Below, piece after piece: positions 1 to 7,497 of a stretch of DNA of 23,010 bases; position 1 is the stretch's first letter; each line of letters begins with the position of its first letter. The notes beneath the pieces were generated by a model. That model saw nothing but the letters and a program-made list of their open reading frames with translations, was not told the origin of the DNA and searched no databases. Origin of the DNA: an uncultured Clostridia bacterium (GTDB taxonomy: Bacteria; Bacillota; Clostridia; Lachnospirales; Bianqueaceae); NCBI GenBank assembly GCA_937892735.1, contig CALBGL010000117.1:1-23010 (forward strand). The letters are read 5' to 3'. The translations under genes were made by a program, and so were the position numbers.

Positions 1-615
1 CCCGGGCGTCTGCTCCGCCGCACGCCGCGCACTGCGAATCAGACCGGTCGCCGAACTGTACGCCTCCCAGCATCCCCTGCGTCCGCAGCTACAAGGCTCT
101 CCCCCCGCGCGAATCACTAAATGACCCAACTCCGTACCCCCATGATAGGCTCCGGCAAAAATACGGCCATTGATGATGACGCCGCCGCCAACACCGGTTC
201 CCAATGTAATCATCACACTACACCGGGTCTGCCCGCCGCCGGCTCCGAATACACTCTCGCCTAATGCAGCCACATTGGCGTCGTTGTCTAAGAATAAAGG
301 AAGATGCAGGGCATTCTTCATTTCTTCCCGCAATGGCATATGGCGGCACTGCGGCAGGTTACAGGCGTAAATCAACTCTCCCCGTTCCGGATTCACCGTG
401 CCGGGAACCCCAACGCCAACCCCTTTGATATCCTGAATTTGGAGTCCTTCTTCCTGTACGAGGTCTGTGATCAATCCGACTATATCCCTCATAATCTCTT
501 TCCAGTGACGCGCAGCGCCCGTGGGGATCGTTTTCTTGCGCAAAATTCGCCCCTGTTCATCCACCAATGCAGCCTTGATTCCGGTCCCTCCCAGATCGAT
601 CCCCGCGCAGATCAT
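1..615 (-). CDS. ROK family sugar kinase, probable glucokinase (3' end outside window)
   Basis: Only the N-terminal 205 residues are in the window; the C-terminus lies beyond base 1. The translation starts MICAGIDLGGTGIKAALVDE, with the phosphate-binding DLGGTG loop at residues 7-12. LDNDAN at 109-114 carries the probable catalytic Asp112, GTGVGGG is at 139-145, ELGH at 162-165, and the ROK zinc motif CxCGxxGC is at 175-182. By family it phosphorylates glucose or a related hexose in the cytoplasm. The start at 615 is set by AAGGAGG at about 624-630, and its ATG overlaps the hprK stop as ATGA, which suggests translational coupling. The ROK family also includes repressors and other sugar kinases, but no N-terminal HTH is present, so a kinase is favoured. 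Glucokinase specificity is inferred. Confidence 0.92.
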   Translation of the reverse strand, partial: MICAGIDLGGTGIKAALVDEQGRILRKKTIPTGAARHWKEIMRDIVGLITDLVQEEGLQIQDIKGVGVGVPGTVNPERGELIYACNLPQCRHMPLREEMKNALHLPLFLDNDANVAALGESVFGAGGGQTRCSVMITLGTGVGGGVIINGRIFAGAYHGGTELGHLVIRAGGEPCSCGRRGCWEAYSSATGLIRSARRAAEQTPG

Positions 616-1577
616 GTTCGGTTCCTCCTTTTTTCCTGTTCTTCCCGTTCTTTCTGCCGGCGCTGAATATTCAGGGATACCTGTGTCGTCAAAGCTTCCG
701 CCGCATTATACCCCATCTTCCGCGTCCTGTGATTAATAGCGGCGGCCTCGGTAATCACCGCTAGATTCCGTCCCGGCTGAATTGGAATCGTATAACAGAC
801 GACCTCATTCCCCAGGATCATCGTCGTCTCATTCACCATGCCTACACGGTCATAGGTCTTCTCCGAATCCCAGGGTTCTAACCGAATCACCATATCGATC
901 TTCTGGGATTCTTTAACTGCCTCTACACCGTAAATCTCCTTCACGTTCACAATTCCAATACCGCGCAATTCCACAAAGTACCGCAGCACTTCCGGACTGC
1001 TTCCTACCAGCTCGTTATCTCCCAGTTTACGAATTTCCACCATATCATCCGCCACAAGACGATGTCCACGGCGAATCAGCTCCAAGGCTGTCTCACTCTT
1101 TCCAATGCCACTCTCTCCTGTGATCAACACCCCTTCGCCATAGATATCAACCAGTACGCCGTGCATGGAAATCTGCGGCGCCAATACCGTACGCAGGTAC
1201 TGGATCAGACGTCCCATAAAAATTGTCGTAGGCAGTTTGGTTCTAAGAAGCGGCGTTCTGCTCTCTTCCGCTTTTCGAATCAGATCTTCTCCACATGGCA
1301 GCCCTCTGCAGACAACCAGGCAGGGAATATTTCTCTTGAAGAGTTCTGTCCAGATCTTCACCCGTTCCTCGTTGGTGAATCCTCCCATGTAAGCATATTC
1401 CACTCTCCCTACCAACTGAATCCTTTCGTTGTCGAAATATTTATAGAAACCCGCCAGCTGCAGCGCTGGCCGGTTGATTTCCTCGTGCTCTATATAGATG
1501 CCGTCTAAAGAGATACTGGGCGTCAGATTTTCCAGATTAAAATACTCAGCCAGTCTCCGTAACGATACTTCTTTCAT
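612..1577 (-). CDS. hprK: HPr kinase/phosphorylase
   Basis: A full-length 321-aa protein that phosphorylates and dephosphorylates Ser46 of HPr, controlling CcpA-mediated catabolite repression and PTS activity in Firmicutes. The Walker A loop GESGIGKS is at residues 154-161, a conserved His is at 139, D178-D179 follow the P-loop, and the family signature ELRGIGIVNVKEIYG is at 203-217. The conserved IQPGRNLAVI segment is at 266-275. The C-terminal tail is rich in Arg, Lys and Glu (306-321). The ATG at 1577 has AAGGAGA about 8 nt upstream and overlaps the stop of the mscS-like gene (ATGA); its own stop overlaps the ROK kinase start in the same way. Linkage to a sugar kinase fits a sugar-sensing role; an mscS-like gene upstream is less usual. 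Confidence 0.97.
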   Translation of the reverse strand: MKEVSLRRLAEYFNLENLTPSISLDGIYIEHEEINRPALQLAGFYKYFDNERIQLVGRVEYAYMGGFTNEERVKIWTELFKRNIPCLVVCRGLPCGEDLIRKAEESRTPLLRTKLPTTIFMGRLIQYLRTVLAPQISMHGVLVDIYGEGVLITGESGIGKSETALELIRRGHRLVADDMVEIRKLGDNELVGSSPEVLRYFVELRGIGIVNVKEIYGVEAVKESQKIDMVIRLEPWDSEKTYDRVGMVNETTMILGNEVVCYTIPIQPGRNLAVITEAAAINHRTRKMGYNAAEALTTQVSLNIQRRQKEREEQEKRRNRT

Positions 1578-2443
1578 TTTGCTGTCTCCTTGTCCTCTGT
1601 ATTTTGAATCAAATGCACATCCATCTGCGGGAAGGGAATCGAAACACCGGCTTGATCAAAAACATATTTCACCTGTTCTCGTATTCGGGAACCCGCCGCC
1701 AGATAGTCTTCCCGCTTCACCCAGCAATAGGCAAACAGTTCGATGGCAGAAGCACCGTGATTCTGTACCATTACTTTCTTATCCTTATCCGCAAGCACGC
1801 TCTCCTCCTGTTCCATCACCTGTAGGATCAGCCTACGCGCTTCTTCAATATCCGCCCGATACGCAATGCTGAATTGAAAATCCAGCCTTCTCTCTGAAAA
1901 CGCGGAGAAGTTTGTGATCGCCGAATTCGACAATTCCCCGTTCTGCAGCGTGATTCGTTTATTATCCGGCGTCCGGATCCGGGTACTGATAATATTGATG
2001 CTCTCGACCGTTCCCTCATACGTTCCATTGGAGATGTAATCTCCTACCTGAAATGTATGCTGCAGCAGGATCATCATGCCTCCCGCAAAATTGGCCAGAC
2101 TTCCCTGCAGTCCCAGCCCGACTACCAACGTAGAACCTCCCAGCAGCGCGAAAATAGAGGCAGATTCGATCCCCAGAATTCCCAGAACCTGCAATACGAC
2201 CAGAATCCGCAGAAATACGCTGACAATCGAAGTCGCGAATTTCTCCACGGTCACGTCGACCTTGCGGCTCTGGATCAGACGGTGTACTGCCTTCATCACC
2301 CAATTCACAATCTTCCATCCGATCCAAAACACTAAGAGCGCCGCGACAATCTTTTCCGCAAACTGCAGCAGCGCTGTTCCATAATGCTGCCCCAGGTACT
2401 CCCAGAGATTCCAGCCTGACTCTTCTAATAAAATAGTCTGCAT
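1574..2443 (-). CDS. MscS family small-conductance mechanosensitive channel
   Basis: A 289-aa inner-membrane channel that by family opens under membrane tension to release solutes on osmotic downshock. Three TM segments lie at about 24-48, 70-92 and 95-128. TM3 carries the Gly/Ala-rich pore helix GLGLQGSLANFAGG (109-122), closely matching the E. coli MscS pore line. The beta domain (about 130-190) follows, and IPFPQMDVHL near the C-terminus matches the family's closing motif. AGGAG lies just upstream of the ATG at 2443. It is the first gene of an mscS-hprK-ROK unit joined by 4-nt overlaps. The length matches E. coli MscS (286 aa). Confidence 0.95.
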   Translation of the reverse strand: MQTILLEESGWNLWEYLGQHYGTALLQFAEKIVAALLVFWIGWKIVNWVMKAVHRLIQSRKVDVTVEKFATSIVSVFLRILVVLQVLGILGIESASIFALLGGSTLVVGLGLQGSLANFAGGMMILLQHTFQVGDYISNGTYEGTVESINIISTRIRTPDNKRITLQNGELSNSAITNFSAFSERRLDFQFSIAYRADIEEARRLILQVMEQEESVLADKDKKVMVQNHGASAIELFAYCWVKREDYLAAGSRIREQVKYVFDQAGVSIPFPQMDVHLIQNTEDKETAK

Positions 2444-2475
2444 AGCTTCACTCCTGATTCAATCGATTCCTTGAC

Positions 2476-2503
2476 TCTATAAATAAAAATAGACAAGATA
2501 CAA
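2476..2503 (-). promoter_or_regulatory. Putative promoter of the mscS-hprK-ROK unit
   Basis: Reading the minus strand, TTGTAT (2498-2503) and TATAGA (2476-2481) are separated by 16 bp, about 33 bp before the mscS-like ATG. Each hexamer matches consensus at four positions, so this is a modest sigma-A candidate in an AT-rich stretch. Confidence 0.4.
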
Positions 2504-2517
2504 AGAAAGAAGTGCCA

Positions 2518-2531
2518 GGAAAGCGCTTCTA
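2518..2531. promoter_or_regulatory. cre-like site (candidate CcpA operator)
   Basis: The plus strand reads GGAAAGCGCTTCTA, matching 11 of 14 positions of the idealised cre TGAAAGCGCTTTCA, including the central AAAGCGCTT. It lies upstream of the candidate promoter for the unit containing hprK, the kinase that makes the CcpA corepressor. The same bases are part of a weak hairpin (2508-2530, 8-bp stem with one mismatch) that could instead be a poor terminator for the upstream gene. The two readings cannot be separated from sequence alone. Confidence 0.35.
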
Positions 2532-2535
2532 TCCT

Positions 2536-2940
2536 TCAACTCTTGTCCACTCTTCCCTGCCGCTTATCTTCCCAGCACTGCCAGCGGTTCGCGGCCAATG
2601 CTCCAACAACTGCCAATACGACCCCCAATGGATGAATCCAGGGAACGAAGACCGCCAACAAGAATACGACGACAAATAAAAGCTCCCGCAGTAAGAACTG
2701 CGTCAATGCATATCGCGCGGCGCGCGAACCATTCTCCTTTTGCAATGTCTGCTTAAAAGAATGCTCCATCATACCATATCGAATCAGCATACATACCGCG
2801 CCCAACAGTACGCCCAGCCCCCAGGATAACCGATCCGCAAAAAAACATCCCGCTATAAAAATAAAAAGACCGACCGCGCCGATCTTCCATGCAAGCCGCA
2901 GGAAACGAGCATTCTTCGGCCTTCCCATATCTTCTGTCAT
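2536..2940 (-). CDS. Small four-TM membrane protein, AtpI (ATP synthase subunit I)-like
   Basis: A 134-aa protein with a short charged N-terminus, two hydrophobic segments at about 17-35 and 37-54, a basic cytoplasmic stretch (about 58-80) and two more near 85-105 and 107-120. The tail is hydrophilic. The pattern, including the RYALTQFLLRELLF segment between TM2 and TM3, resembles the ATP synthase subunit I (AtpI) family, which assists c-ring assembly or Mg/Ca handling. No other ATP synthase gene is present, so the assignment rests on topology only. GGGAGGGG lies about 8 nt before the ATG at 2940; an in-frame ATG five codons in is an alternative. It follows ectB by 86 bp and could be co-transcribed. 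Confidence 0.65.
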   Translation of the reverse strand: MTEDMGRPKNARFLRLAWKIGAVGLFIFIAGCFFADRLSWGLGVLLGAVCMLIRYGMMEHSFKQTLQKENGSRAARYALTQFLLRELLFVVVFLLAVFVPWIHPLGVVLAVVGALAANRWQCWEDKRQGRVDKS

Positions 2941-2979
2941 GTATGTACCCCTCCCTTTGGCCTTTATTCTGTCTTATTC

Positions 2980-3013
2980 CTGGCAGGGTTCCCACCGCAG
3001 AGAACCCTGCCAG
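2980..3013 (-). terminator. Strong hairpin downstream of ectB (weak or non-canonical terminator)
   Basis: Perfect 12-bp arms CTGGCAGGGTTC and GAACCCTGCCAG enclose a 10-nt loop, starting 13 nt after the ectB stop. The downstream sequence GAATAAGACAG is not U-rich, so efficient intrinsic termination is doubtful. It could stabilise the ectB transcript's 3' end or set the ratio of ectB to the following gene. Confidence 0.5.
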
Positions 3014-3026
3014 ACATATGCGTAAA

Positions 3027-4289
3027 TTATCCGTTCTTTCTCGCCAACACAGCCTGCACTGACTTTTTAATGATCTCCAGGCCCTTGAGCAGCTCTTCTT
3101 CTGAAATCGTAAGCGCCGGCATCAGCTTGAGCACGCTGTCGTCCCGACCCGCCTGCTCAACAATCAAACCGTTCTTAAAACACTCCGTGACCACCTCACG
3201 GCAGGTACCCTTCGGCGCCGCTTTCGAGAGATCCAAACCAAAGATCAGTCCACGTCCGCGTACCGCCAACTTCTGATCGAGGGGCAAAATCTCTTTCTTC
3301 ATGTATTCTTCCACGATCTTTGACTTATCATTCACGCTTTCATACAGATTCGTAGATAAAGCAAACTCCAGAGCTGCCTTAGCTGCGATAAACGCCATCT
3401 GATTGCCGCGGAAGGTTCCATTGTGTTCCCCCGGCTTCCAGATGTCCAGCTCCGGCTTGAATAGCGCCATAGGCAGACCGTATCCACCGATGGACTTGGA
3501 CAGCGCCACCATATCCGGATGAATGCCTGCCTTCTCAAAGGAGAAGAACGCGCCGCTCCGACCGCATCCTACCTGAATATCATCAATAATCAGCAGAATC
3601 TCATGACGACGACAAAAGTCCTCGATTTTCTTCAACCACTCAAAATCAAAGGGGAAAATACCGCCTTCCGCCTGGATCGTCTCCAGAACCAGCGCCGCCG
3701 GCTTCTCCACACCAGAATGGTCGTCCGCCAGAAGCTGCTCCATGTATGCTACTGTATCCAGCTCTGGAAACATATACGGAGCCGGGATATGCGTCACATC
3801 ATGCAGCGGTACCCCCGCACCAGCACGAGAAGCCATATCGGTGGTCAATGCCAAGGCTCCCATCGTCATACCGTGAAAACAGCCCATCAGCGCAAAAATA
3901 TTCGTCCTCTTGGTCACCTTGCGAGCCAGCTTTAACGCCGCCTCAATCGCGTTGGTACCTGTAGGACCCGTAAACATCAACTTATAATCCAGGTTCCGGG
4001 GCTTCAGAATATTTTCTTCGAAATACTCGATAAAATCACGCTTCGGTCCCGTGTACATGTCCAACGCGTGACTAATACCGTCCTTTTGGAGATAATCAAT
4101 CAGCTTTTCCTTGATATAGTCATTATTATGGCCATAGTTCAACGCGCCAGCGCCGTCAAAGAAATCAAGATACTCCCGGCCTTCTTCGTCCCATATTTTG
4201 GAACCTTTCGCCGTCGCGAAGACAGCGGTGAATTTTCTGCAGTACGAACGTACTTCAGATTCATAGGTTTCAAATACTTCAACTGCCAT
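3027..4289 (-). CDS. ectB: Diaminobutyrate--2-oxoglutarate transaminase (EctB type)
   Basis: A PLP-dependent class III aminotransferase of 420 aa that by family converts aspartate semialdehyde and glutamate to L-2,4-diaminobutyrate, the first committed step of ectoine synthesis. EctB-type features include FFDGAGALNYGHNN (43-56), FTGPTGTNAIEAALKLARKV (106-125), the PLP-pocket Asp in IIDDIQVGCGRSG (234-246), the Schiff-base Lys265 in SKSIGGYGLPMAL, and WKPGEHNGTFRGN (284-296). A longer frame opens at 4394, but the ATG at 4289 has AAGGAGA about 9 nt upstream, gives the usual family length and begins at the conserved MAVEVFETYESEVRSY. No ectA or ectC lies in the window. Diaminobutyrate could therefore be used elsewhere. 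Confidence 0.93.
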   Translation of the reverse strand: MAVEVFETYESEVRSYCRKFTAVFATAKGSKIWDEEGREYLDFFDGAGALNYGHNNDYIKEKLIDYLQKDGISHALDMYTGPKRDFIEYFEENILKPRNLDYKLMFTGPTGTNAIEAALKLARKVTKRTNIFALMGCFHGMTMGALALTTDMASRAGAGVPLHDVTHIPAPYMFPELDTVAYMEQLLADDHSGVEKPAALVLETIQAEGGIFPFDFEWLKKIEDFCRRHEILLIIDDIQVGCGRSGAFFSFEKAGIHPDMVALSKSIGGYGLPMALFKPELDIWKPGEHNGTFRGNQMAFIAAKAALEFALSTNLYESVNDKSKIVEEYMKKEILPLDQKLAVRGRGLIFGLDLSKAAPKGTCREVVTECFKNGLIVEQAGRDDSVLKLMPALTISEEELLKGLEIIKKSVQAVLARKNG

Positions 4290-4362
4290 TAATTTGTTCT
4301 CCTTTTTTACCATTGGTTCTCGGGTGTCCCCGGAGTTTAGCTTTGCACTGAAAGCCATGCTT

Positions 4363-4391
4363 ATTCTAACACTTTCCCCCGCAAAATGCAA
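4363..4391 (-). promoter_or_regulatory. ectB promoter (extended -10)
   Basis: On the minus strand, TTGCAT (4386-4391), a 17-bp spacer and TAGAAT (4363-4368) preceded by TGT form an extended -10 promoter. Transcription would start near 4356, leaving a leader of about 67 nt before the ectB ATG. Confidence 0.65.
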
Positions 4392-4404
4392 CAAAATTTA
4401 TATT

Positions 4405-4424
4405 TTTTTCCGAATCCGTAAAAA
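4405..4424. promoter_or_regulatory. Near-palindrome upstream of ectB promoter (possible operator)
   Basis: The 20 bp have T5 and A5 ends flanking a CG..AT..CG core and are self-complementary at 16 of 20 positions. They lie just upstream of the ectB -35. A related TTTTCGGATTTTTAC sequence occurs near 4457-4471. No regulator is identified. Confidence 0.3.
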
Positions 4425-4518
4425 CCTATTAAATATGCGGATTTCTCTCATTTTTATTTTCGGATTTTTACAAATACTATTCTAAAAGTTTACTATGCCT
4501 ATCTGAGACAGTTTCTCC

Positions 4519-4540
4519 AATTTCTTAAGAAATTCTTAAG
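4519..4540. promoter_or_regulatory. Phased direct repeat / palindrome upstream of permease-ktrBA promoter
   Basis: TTCTTAAG occurs twice (4522-4529 and 4533-4540) with an 11-bp period, one helical turn. The first copy is embedded in the perfect 16-bp palindrome AATTTCTTAAGAAATT (4519-4534). The site ends 33 bp before the extended -10, so a bound regulator would touch the -35 region, where no good -35 hexamer exists. Direct repeats of this phasing are typical of OmpR/PhoB-type response-regulator sites; that assignment is inference. Confidence 0.4.
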
Positions 4541-4573
4541 TTGGCTTTGTCTATTCCACATTGCTTGATGTTG

Positions 4574-4582
4574 TGATATGAT
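4574..4582 (+). promoter_or_regulatory. Extended -10 promoter of the permease-ktrB-ktrA operon
   Basis: TGATATGAT contains the TGn element and TATGAT (five of six consensus matches). The expected -35 position lacks a recognisable hexamer, which suggests activator dependence. The start would be near 4589. Confidence 0.55.
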
Positions 4583-4588
4583 AAATGC

Positions 4589-4819
4589 AACATGGATATA
4601 CTTTTCATGTTCTACAGATTGCGCTGCCTCCCTGGGTTCTCTGGAATCAAGCGCGATAGACGCGGCGCAAATGCGATTCGACTTATAGGAGGTGCTTATA
4701 TAACAGGAGGGCATCTATTTCTTTATCTGAATTACCATATTCTATTGATATTTTGGGGACAAGGTCAGAATATAATAGGATATCTTTCAAATTATTTCAG
4801 ATAAAGGAGGAATTTTGAG
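4589..4819 (+). other. Untranslated leader of about 230 nt before the permease gene
   Basis: The stretch from the inferred start to the permease ATG has no credible gene. Its first half is GC-rich and could fold: TTGCGCT near 4619 can pair with AGCGCGA near 4650, and CGCG-ATAGA-CGCG is a small hairpin at 4652-4664. Two SD-like AGGAGG motifs (4687-4692, 4705-4710) have no ATG, GTG or TTG at a usable distance. One frame is open without ATG from 4660 to a TGA at 4816-4818. No known riboswitch consensus, including the c-di-AMP ydaO type, was recognised. Confidence 0.4.
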
Positions 4820-6142
4820 ATGACCTTCGCGTTCATTGTATTTCTAATTACATATGCTTCTATGCTGGCTTTGCCAAAATATCGATCCCGGATCGCGCTA
4901 GGTTCCGCGTTGATTTTGACAATAGCCGGCGTATGCGGTATGTACCCAATGGACTGGATTTCTGCGATAATGGCGGTGGATTACAACGTTCTTCTGATGA
5001 TTGCGGGTACAATGGGGCTTGTAACGCTTTTTGTGGAGAGTAAGATGCCGGCCAAAATGTCGGAAATGATTCTTGAACGTGTCCCTGACGTACGTTGGGC
5101 CATCACGGTCTTAGCTTTATTGGCAGGTATCATCAGTGCATTTGTGGATAATGTAGCTACTGTTCTGATGATGGCTCCCATCGGCTTGGCGATCTCCAGA
5201 CGTTTGCGCATTTCGCCGACACCTGTTCTCATCGCGATCGCGGTTTCTTCAAACTTACAGGGTGCGGCCACGCTGGTGGGAGATACGACCAGTATTCTTT
5301 TAGGTAGTTTTGCCGGAATGAACTTCATGGATTTCTTTTGGATGGAGGGGCGGCCCGGCATTTTCTGGGGTGTGGAACTGGGCGCTGTTATCTCTGCGAT
5401 TGTGCTCTTTTTCTTATTTCGAAAATGGAAACAGCCCCTTCCTCAAAAAACAAAGACTGTGGTAACCGACTATTTCCCCACGTATCTAATGATCCTTACC
5501 ATTGTGCTATTCGTCATCGTATCCTTTCTTCCTGCTCCCGACGCGGGCTGGTGGGTTTATATCTACAATCTGCGCAATGGTTTAATCTGCTGCACATTGT
5601 GTGCTTTAGGTCTTGTTCATGCCTGTCTTCGGTCGTGCAACAACTTGCCAGTGCGTCGTGTTGTCAGGGATTTGGATACAGATACGTTGTTGCTTTTGTT
5701 TGGCCTGTTCATCGTCATCGAAGGAATCCGCAGCGCTGGCGTGATCGACGCTGTGGCAGACTGGTTCTACCTGGTAGCCGGAAACCAACCGTTTCTTTTA
5801 TATACGCTGATCGTATTTGTTTCCGTACTCCTGTCCGCCTTTATTGATAATATTCCCTATGTGGCTACCATGCTGCCTGTCGTGCAGCAGCTCTCTCTCC
5901 TGATGAATTCGGGAACAGGAATGTCTCCTTATGTATTTTATTTTGGCTTGCTCACAGGCGCGACATTAGGCGGTAACCTGACGCCCATCGGCGCCTCGGC
6001 AAATATCACGGCCATCGGGATTTTGCGCAAGAATGGAGAAACTGTACGCACACGCGACTTCCTGCGCATCGGGGTGCCCTTTACGCTCTCCGCCGTTTTG
6101 TGCGGCTACGTATATATTTGGCTCGTCTGGGGCATCGCATAA
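4820..6142 (+). CDS. Ion transporter superfamily permease (ArsB/NhaD/SLC13-like)
   Basis: A 440-aa protein with about 11-12 hydrophobic segments in two internally similar halves. Each half has the superfamily's Asp-Asn re-entrant motif: SAFVDNVATVLMMAPI (about residues 110-125) and SAFIDNIPYVATMLPV in the second half. Each is followed by a glycine/threonine-rich pore segment: GAATLVGDTTSILLGSFAG in the first, GATLGGNLTPIGASANI in the second. These are hallmarks of the IT superfamily, which moves arsenite, Na+ against H+, or dicarboxylates. The substrate is not evident, but the gene leads a ktrB-ktrA operon, which makes a monovalent cation or coupled-ion role plausible. The ATG at 4820 has AAGGAGG 9 nt upstream. 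Arsenite export is less likely because no ArsR, ArsA or ArsC gene is nearby. Confidence 0.85.
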   Translation: MTFAFIVFLITYASMLALPKYRSRIALGSALILTIAGVCGMYPMDWISAIMAVDYNVLLMIAGTMGLVTLFVESKMPAKMSEMILERVPDVRWAITVLALLAGIISAFVDNVATVLMMAPIGLAISRRLRISPTPVLIAIAVSSNLQGAATLVGDTTSILLGSFAGMNFMDFFWMEGRPGIFWGVELGAVISAIVLFFLFRKWKQPLPQKTKTVVTDYFPTYLMILTIVLFVIVSFLPAPDAGWWVYIYNLRNGLICCTLCALGLVHACLRSCNNLPVRRVVRDLDTDTLLLLFGLFIVIEGIRSAGVIDAVADWFYLVAGNQPFLLYTLIVFVSVLLSAFIDNIPYVATMLPVVQQLSLLMNSGTGMSPYVFYFGLLTGATLGGNLTPIGASANITAIGILRKNGETVRTRDFLRIGVPFTLSAVLCGYVYIWLVWGIA

Positions 6143-6179
6143 CAACAGGTTTGAAATCATACTTCACTGAGGTGCTATC

Positions 6180-7478
6180 ATGTTTAATCTGATTAAGCGG
6201 CAGTCCCCTGGACGAATTATCGCTCTGGGTTTTGCTCTTGTCATCCTGATCGGATCTCTTCTTCTGATGCTGCCCTGCAGCATCCAGGATGGCGTGACTG
6301 TTCGCTATATCGACGCTCTCTATACATCTACCAGCGCCGTCTGTGTAACGGGTCTGATCGCTATCGACGCGGGAAATACCTTTACACCGCTTGGACAATT
6401 CTTTCTGGGCATGCTGATCCAGATCGGCGGTTTAGGCGTTACCTCCGTAGGCGCTGGCGTCATCTTACTCATCGGCAAAAAAATCAATCTGAAGGGCCGC
6501 AGTCTGATTCGAGAAGCTTCTAACTTGGATTCCGGCAAGGGGATTGTTCGTTTTCTAAAGAGCGTATTGTTTACTACCTTTTTATTCGAGCTTGCGGGGG
6601 CAATTCTCAGTTTTCTTGTGTTTGTTCAGGATTATCCCGTCTGGGACGCCATTGGCATCAGTCTGTTTCATTCCGTTGCTGCCTTTAACAATTCCGGCTT
6701 TGATATCCTGGGAAACTACCAAAATCTGATCCCCTATCAATCGGATGTTCTGCTCAATCTGGTAACCTGTGCCCTGATTTTCTTCGGTGGTATCGGCTTC
6801 TTTGTCATTCGCGAATTATGGACCAAACGCTGCCGCTGGTCGAAGCTTTCCATGCACGCCAAGGTTGTCTTATCTGTTAGTCTCGTATTGATCGTTGTAG
6901 GTACGATCCTTCTTAAGCTCACAGAAAATATTACCTGGCTGGGCGCTTTTTTCCATAGTGTATCGGCGCGTACCGCCGGTTTTTCCACGTATTCTTTAGG
7001 AGGTTTTTCCAATGCCGGTCTCTTGGTTCTGACCGTTCTCATGTTCATCGGCGCGTCCCCAGGATCAACGGGTGGCGGTATCAAAACCAGTACATTCTTC
7101 GTGATTCTACAGGGAATCAAGAGCGCCGCGACCAATCAATCGGAACGTGCTTTTCACTATGCCATTCCCACGGGAGCCTTTCGCAAGGCCGTAGTCATCA
7201 CACTGTTGTCATTGTCCGTCGTGATTGTGGGTACATTTCTCATGTTGGTTTTGGAACCGGATATCACGCTGAGCGCCGTACTATTTGAGGTCATCAGCGC
7301 ATTTGGTACCGTTGGATTGTCTACCGGAATCACGCCGAATCTGTGTGATGGAAGCAAGCTTCTATCCATCCTGATTATGTATATCGGACGCTTGGGCCCT
7401 CTCACGATTGCTTCGTTATGGTACTTTAATAAGGGTGAAAGAGCTCGTTACCCGGATGGAAACATTGCTATCGGATAA
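6180..7478 (+). CDS. ktrB: KtrB/TrkH-type potassium uptake channel subunit
   Basis: A 432-aa membrane subunit of a Ktr potassium transporter with four pore-loop repeats. The filter segments are TSAVCVTGL (51-59, Gly58), HSVAAFNNSGFD (164-175, Gly173), SVSARTAGFST (259-269, Gly266) and SAFGTVGLSTG (372-382). The intramembrane gating loop ASPGSTGGGIKTST is at 291-304, and YIGRLGPLTIA (400-410) is typical of KtrB. By family it is Na+-dependent and moves K+ into the cytoplasm when gated by the KtrA ring. GAGGTG precedes the ATG by about 6 nt. It starts 37 bp after the permease stop and 19 bp before ktrA, so the three form one operon. Confidence 0.94.
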   Translation: MFNLIKRQSPGRIIALGFALVILIGSLLLMLPCSIQDGVTVRYIDALYTSTSAVCVTGLIAIDAGNTFTPLGQFFLGMLIQIGGLGVTSVGAGVILLIGKKINLKGRSLIREASNLDSGKGIVRFLKSVLFTTFLFELAGAILSFLVFVQDYPVWDAIGISLFHSVAAFNNSGFDILGNYQNLIPYQSDVLLNLVTCALIFFGGIGFFVIRELWTKRCRWSKLSMHAKVVLSVSLVLIVVGTILLKLTENITWLGAFFHSVSARTAGFSTYSLGGFSNAGLLVLTVLMFIGASPGSTGGGIKTSTFFVILQGIKSAATNQSERAFHYAIPTGAFRKAVVITLLSLSVVIVGTFLMLVLEPDITLSAVLFEVISAFGTVGLSTGITPNLCDGSKLLSILIMYIGRLGPLTIASLWYFNKGERARYPDGNIAIG

Positions 7479-7497
7479 TTGAGGAGGATATAATACT

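Noticed and set aside
3027..4394. Longer 455-aa start for ectB
   Set aside because: The extra 35 codons have no ribosome binding site, overlap the promoter region and are absent from the usual family length.
4592..4804. 70-aa plus-strand frame in the leader before the permease gene
   Set aside because: Its ATG lies about 3 nt from the inferred transcription start with no ribosome binding site, and no family is recognisable.
4589..4819. c-di-AMP (ydaO-type) or other known riboswitch before the ktr operon
   Set aside because: Considered because of the gene context, but the conserved motif strings of that class were not found on either strand.
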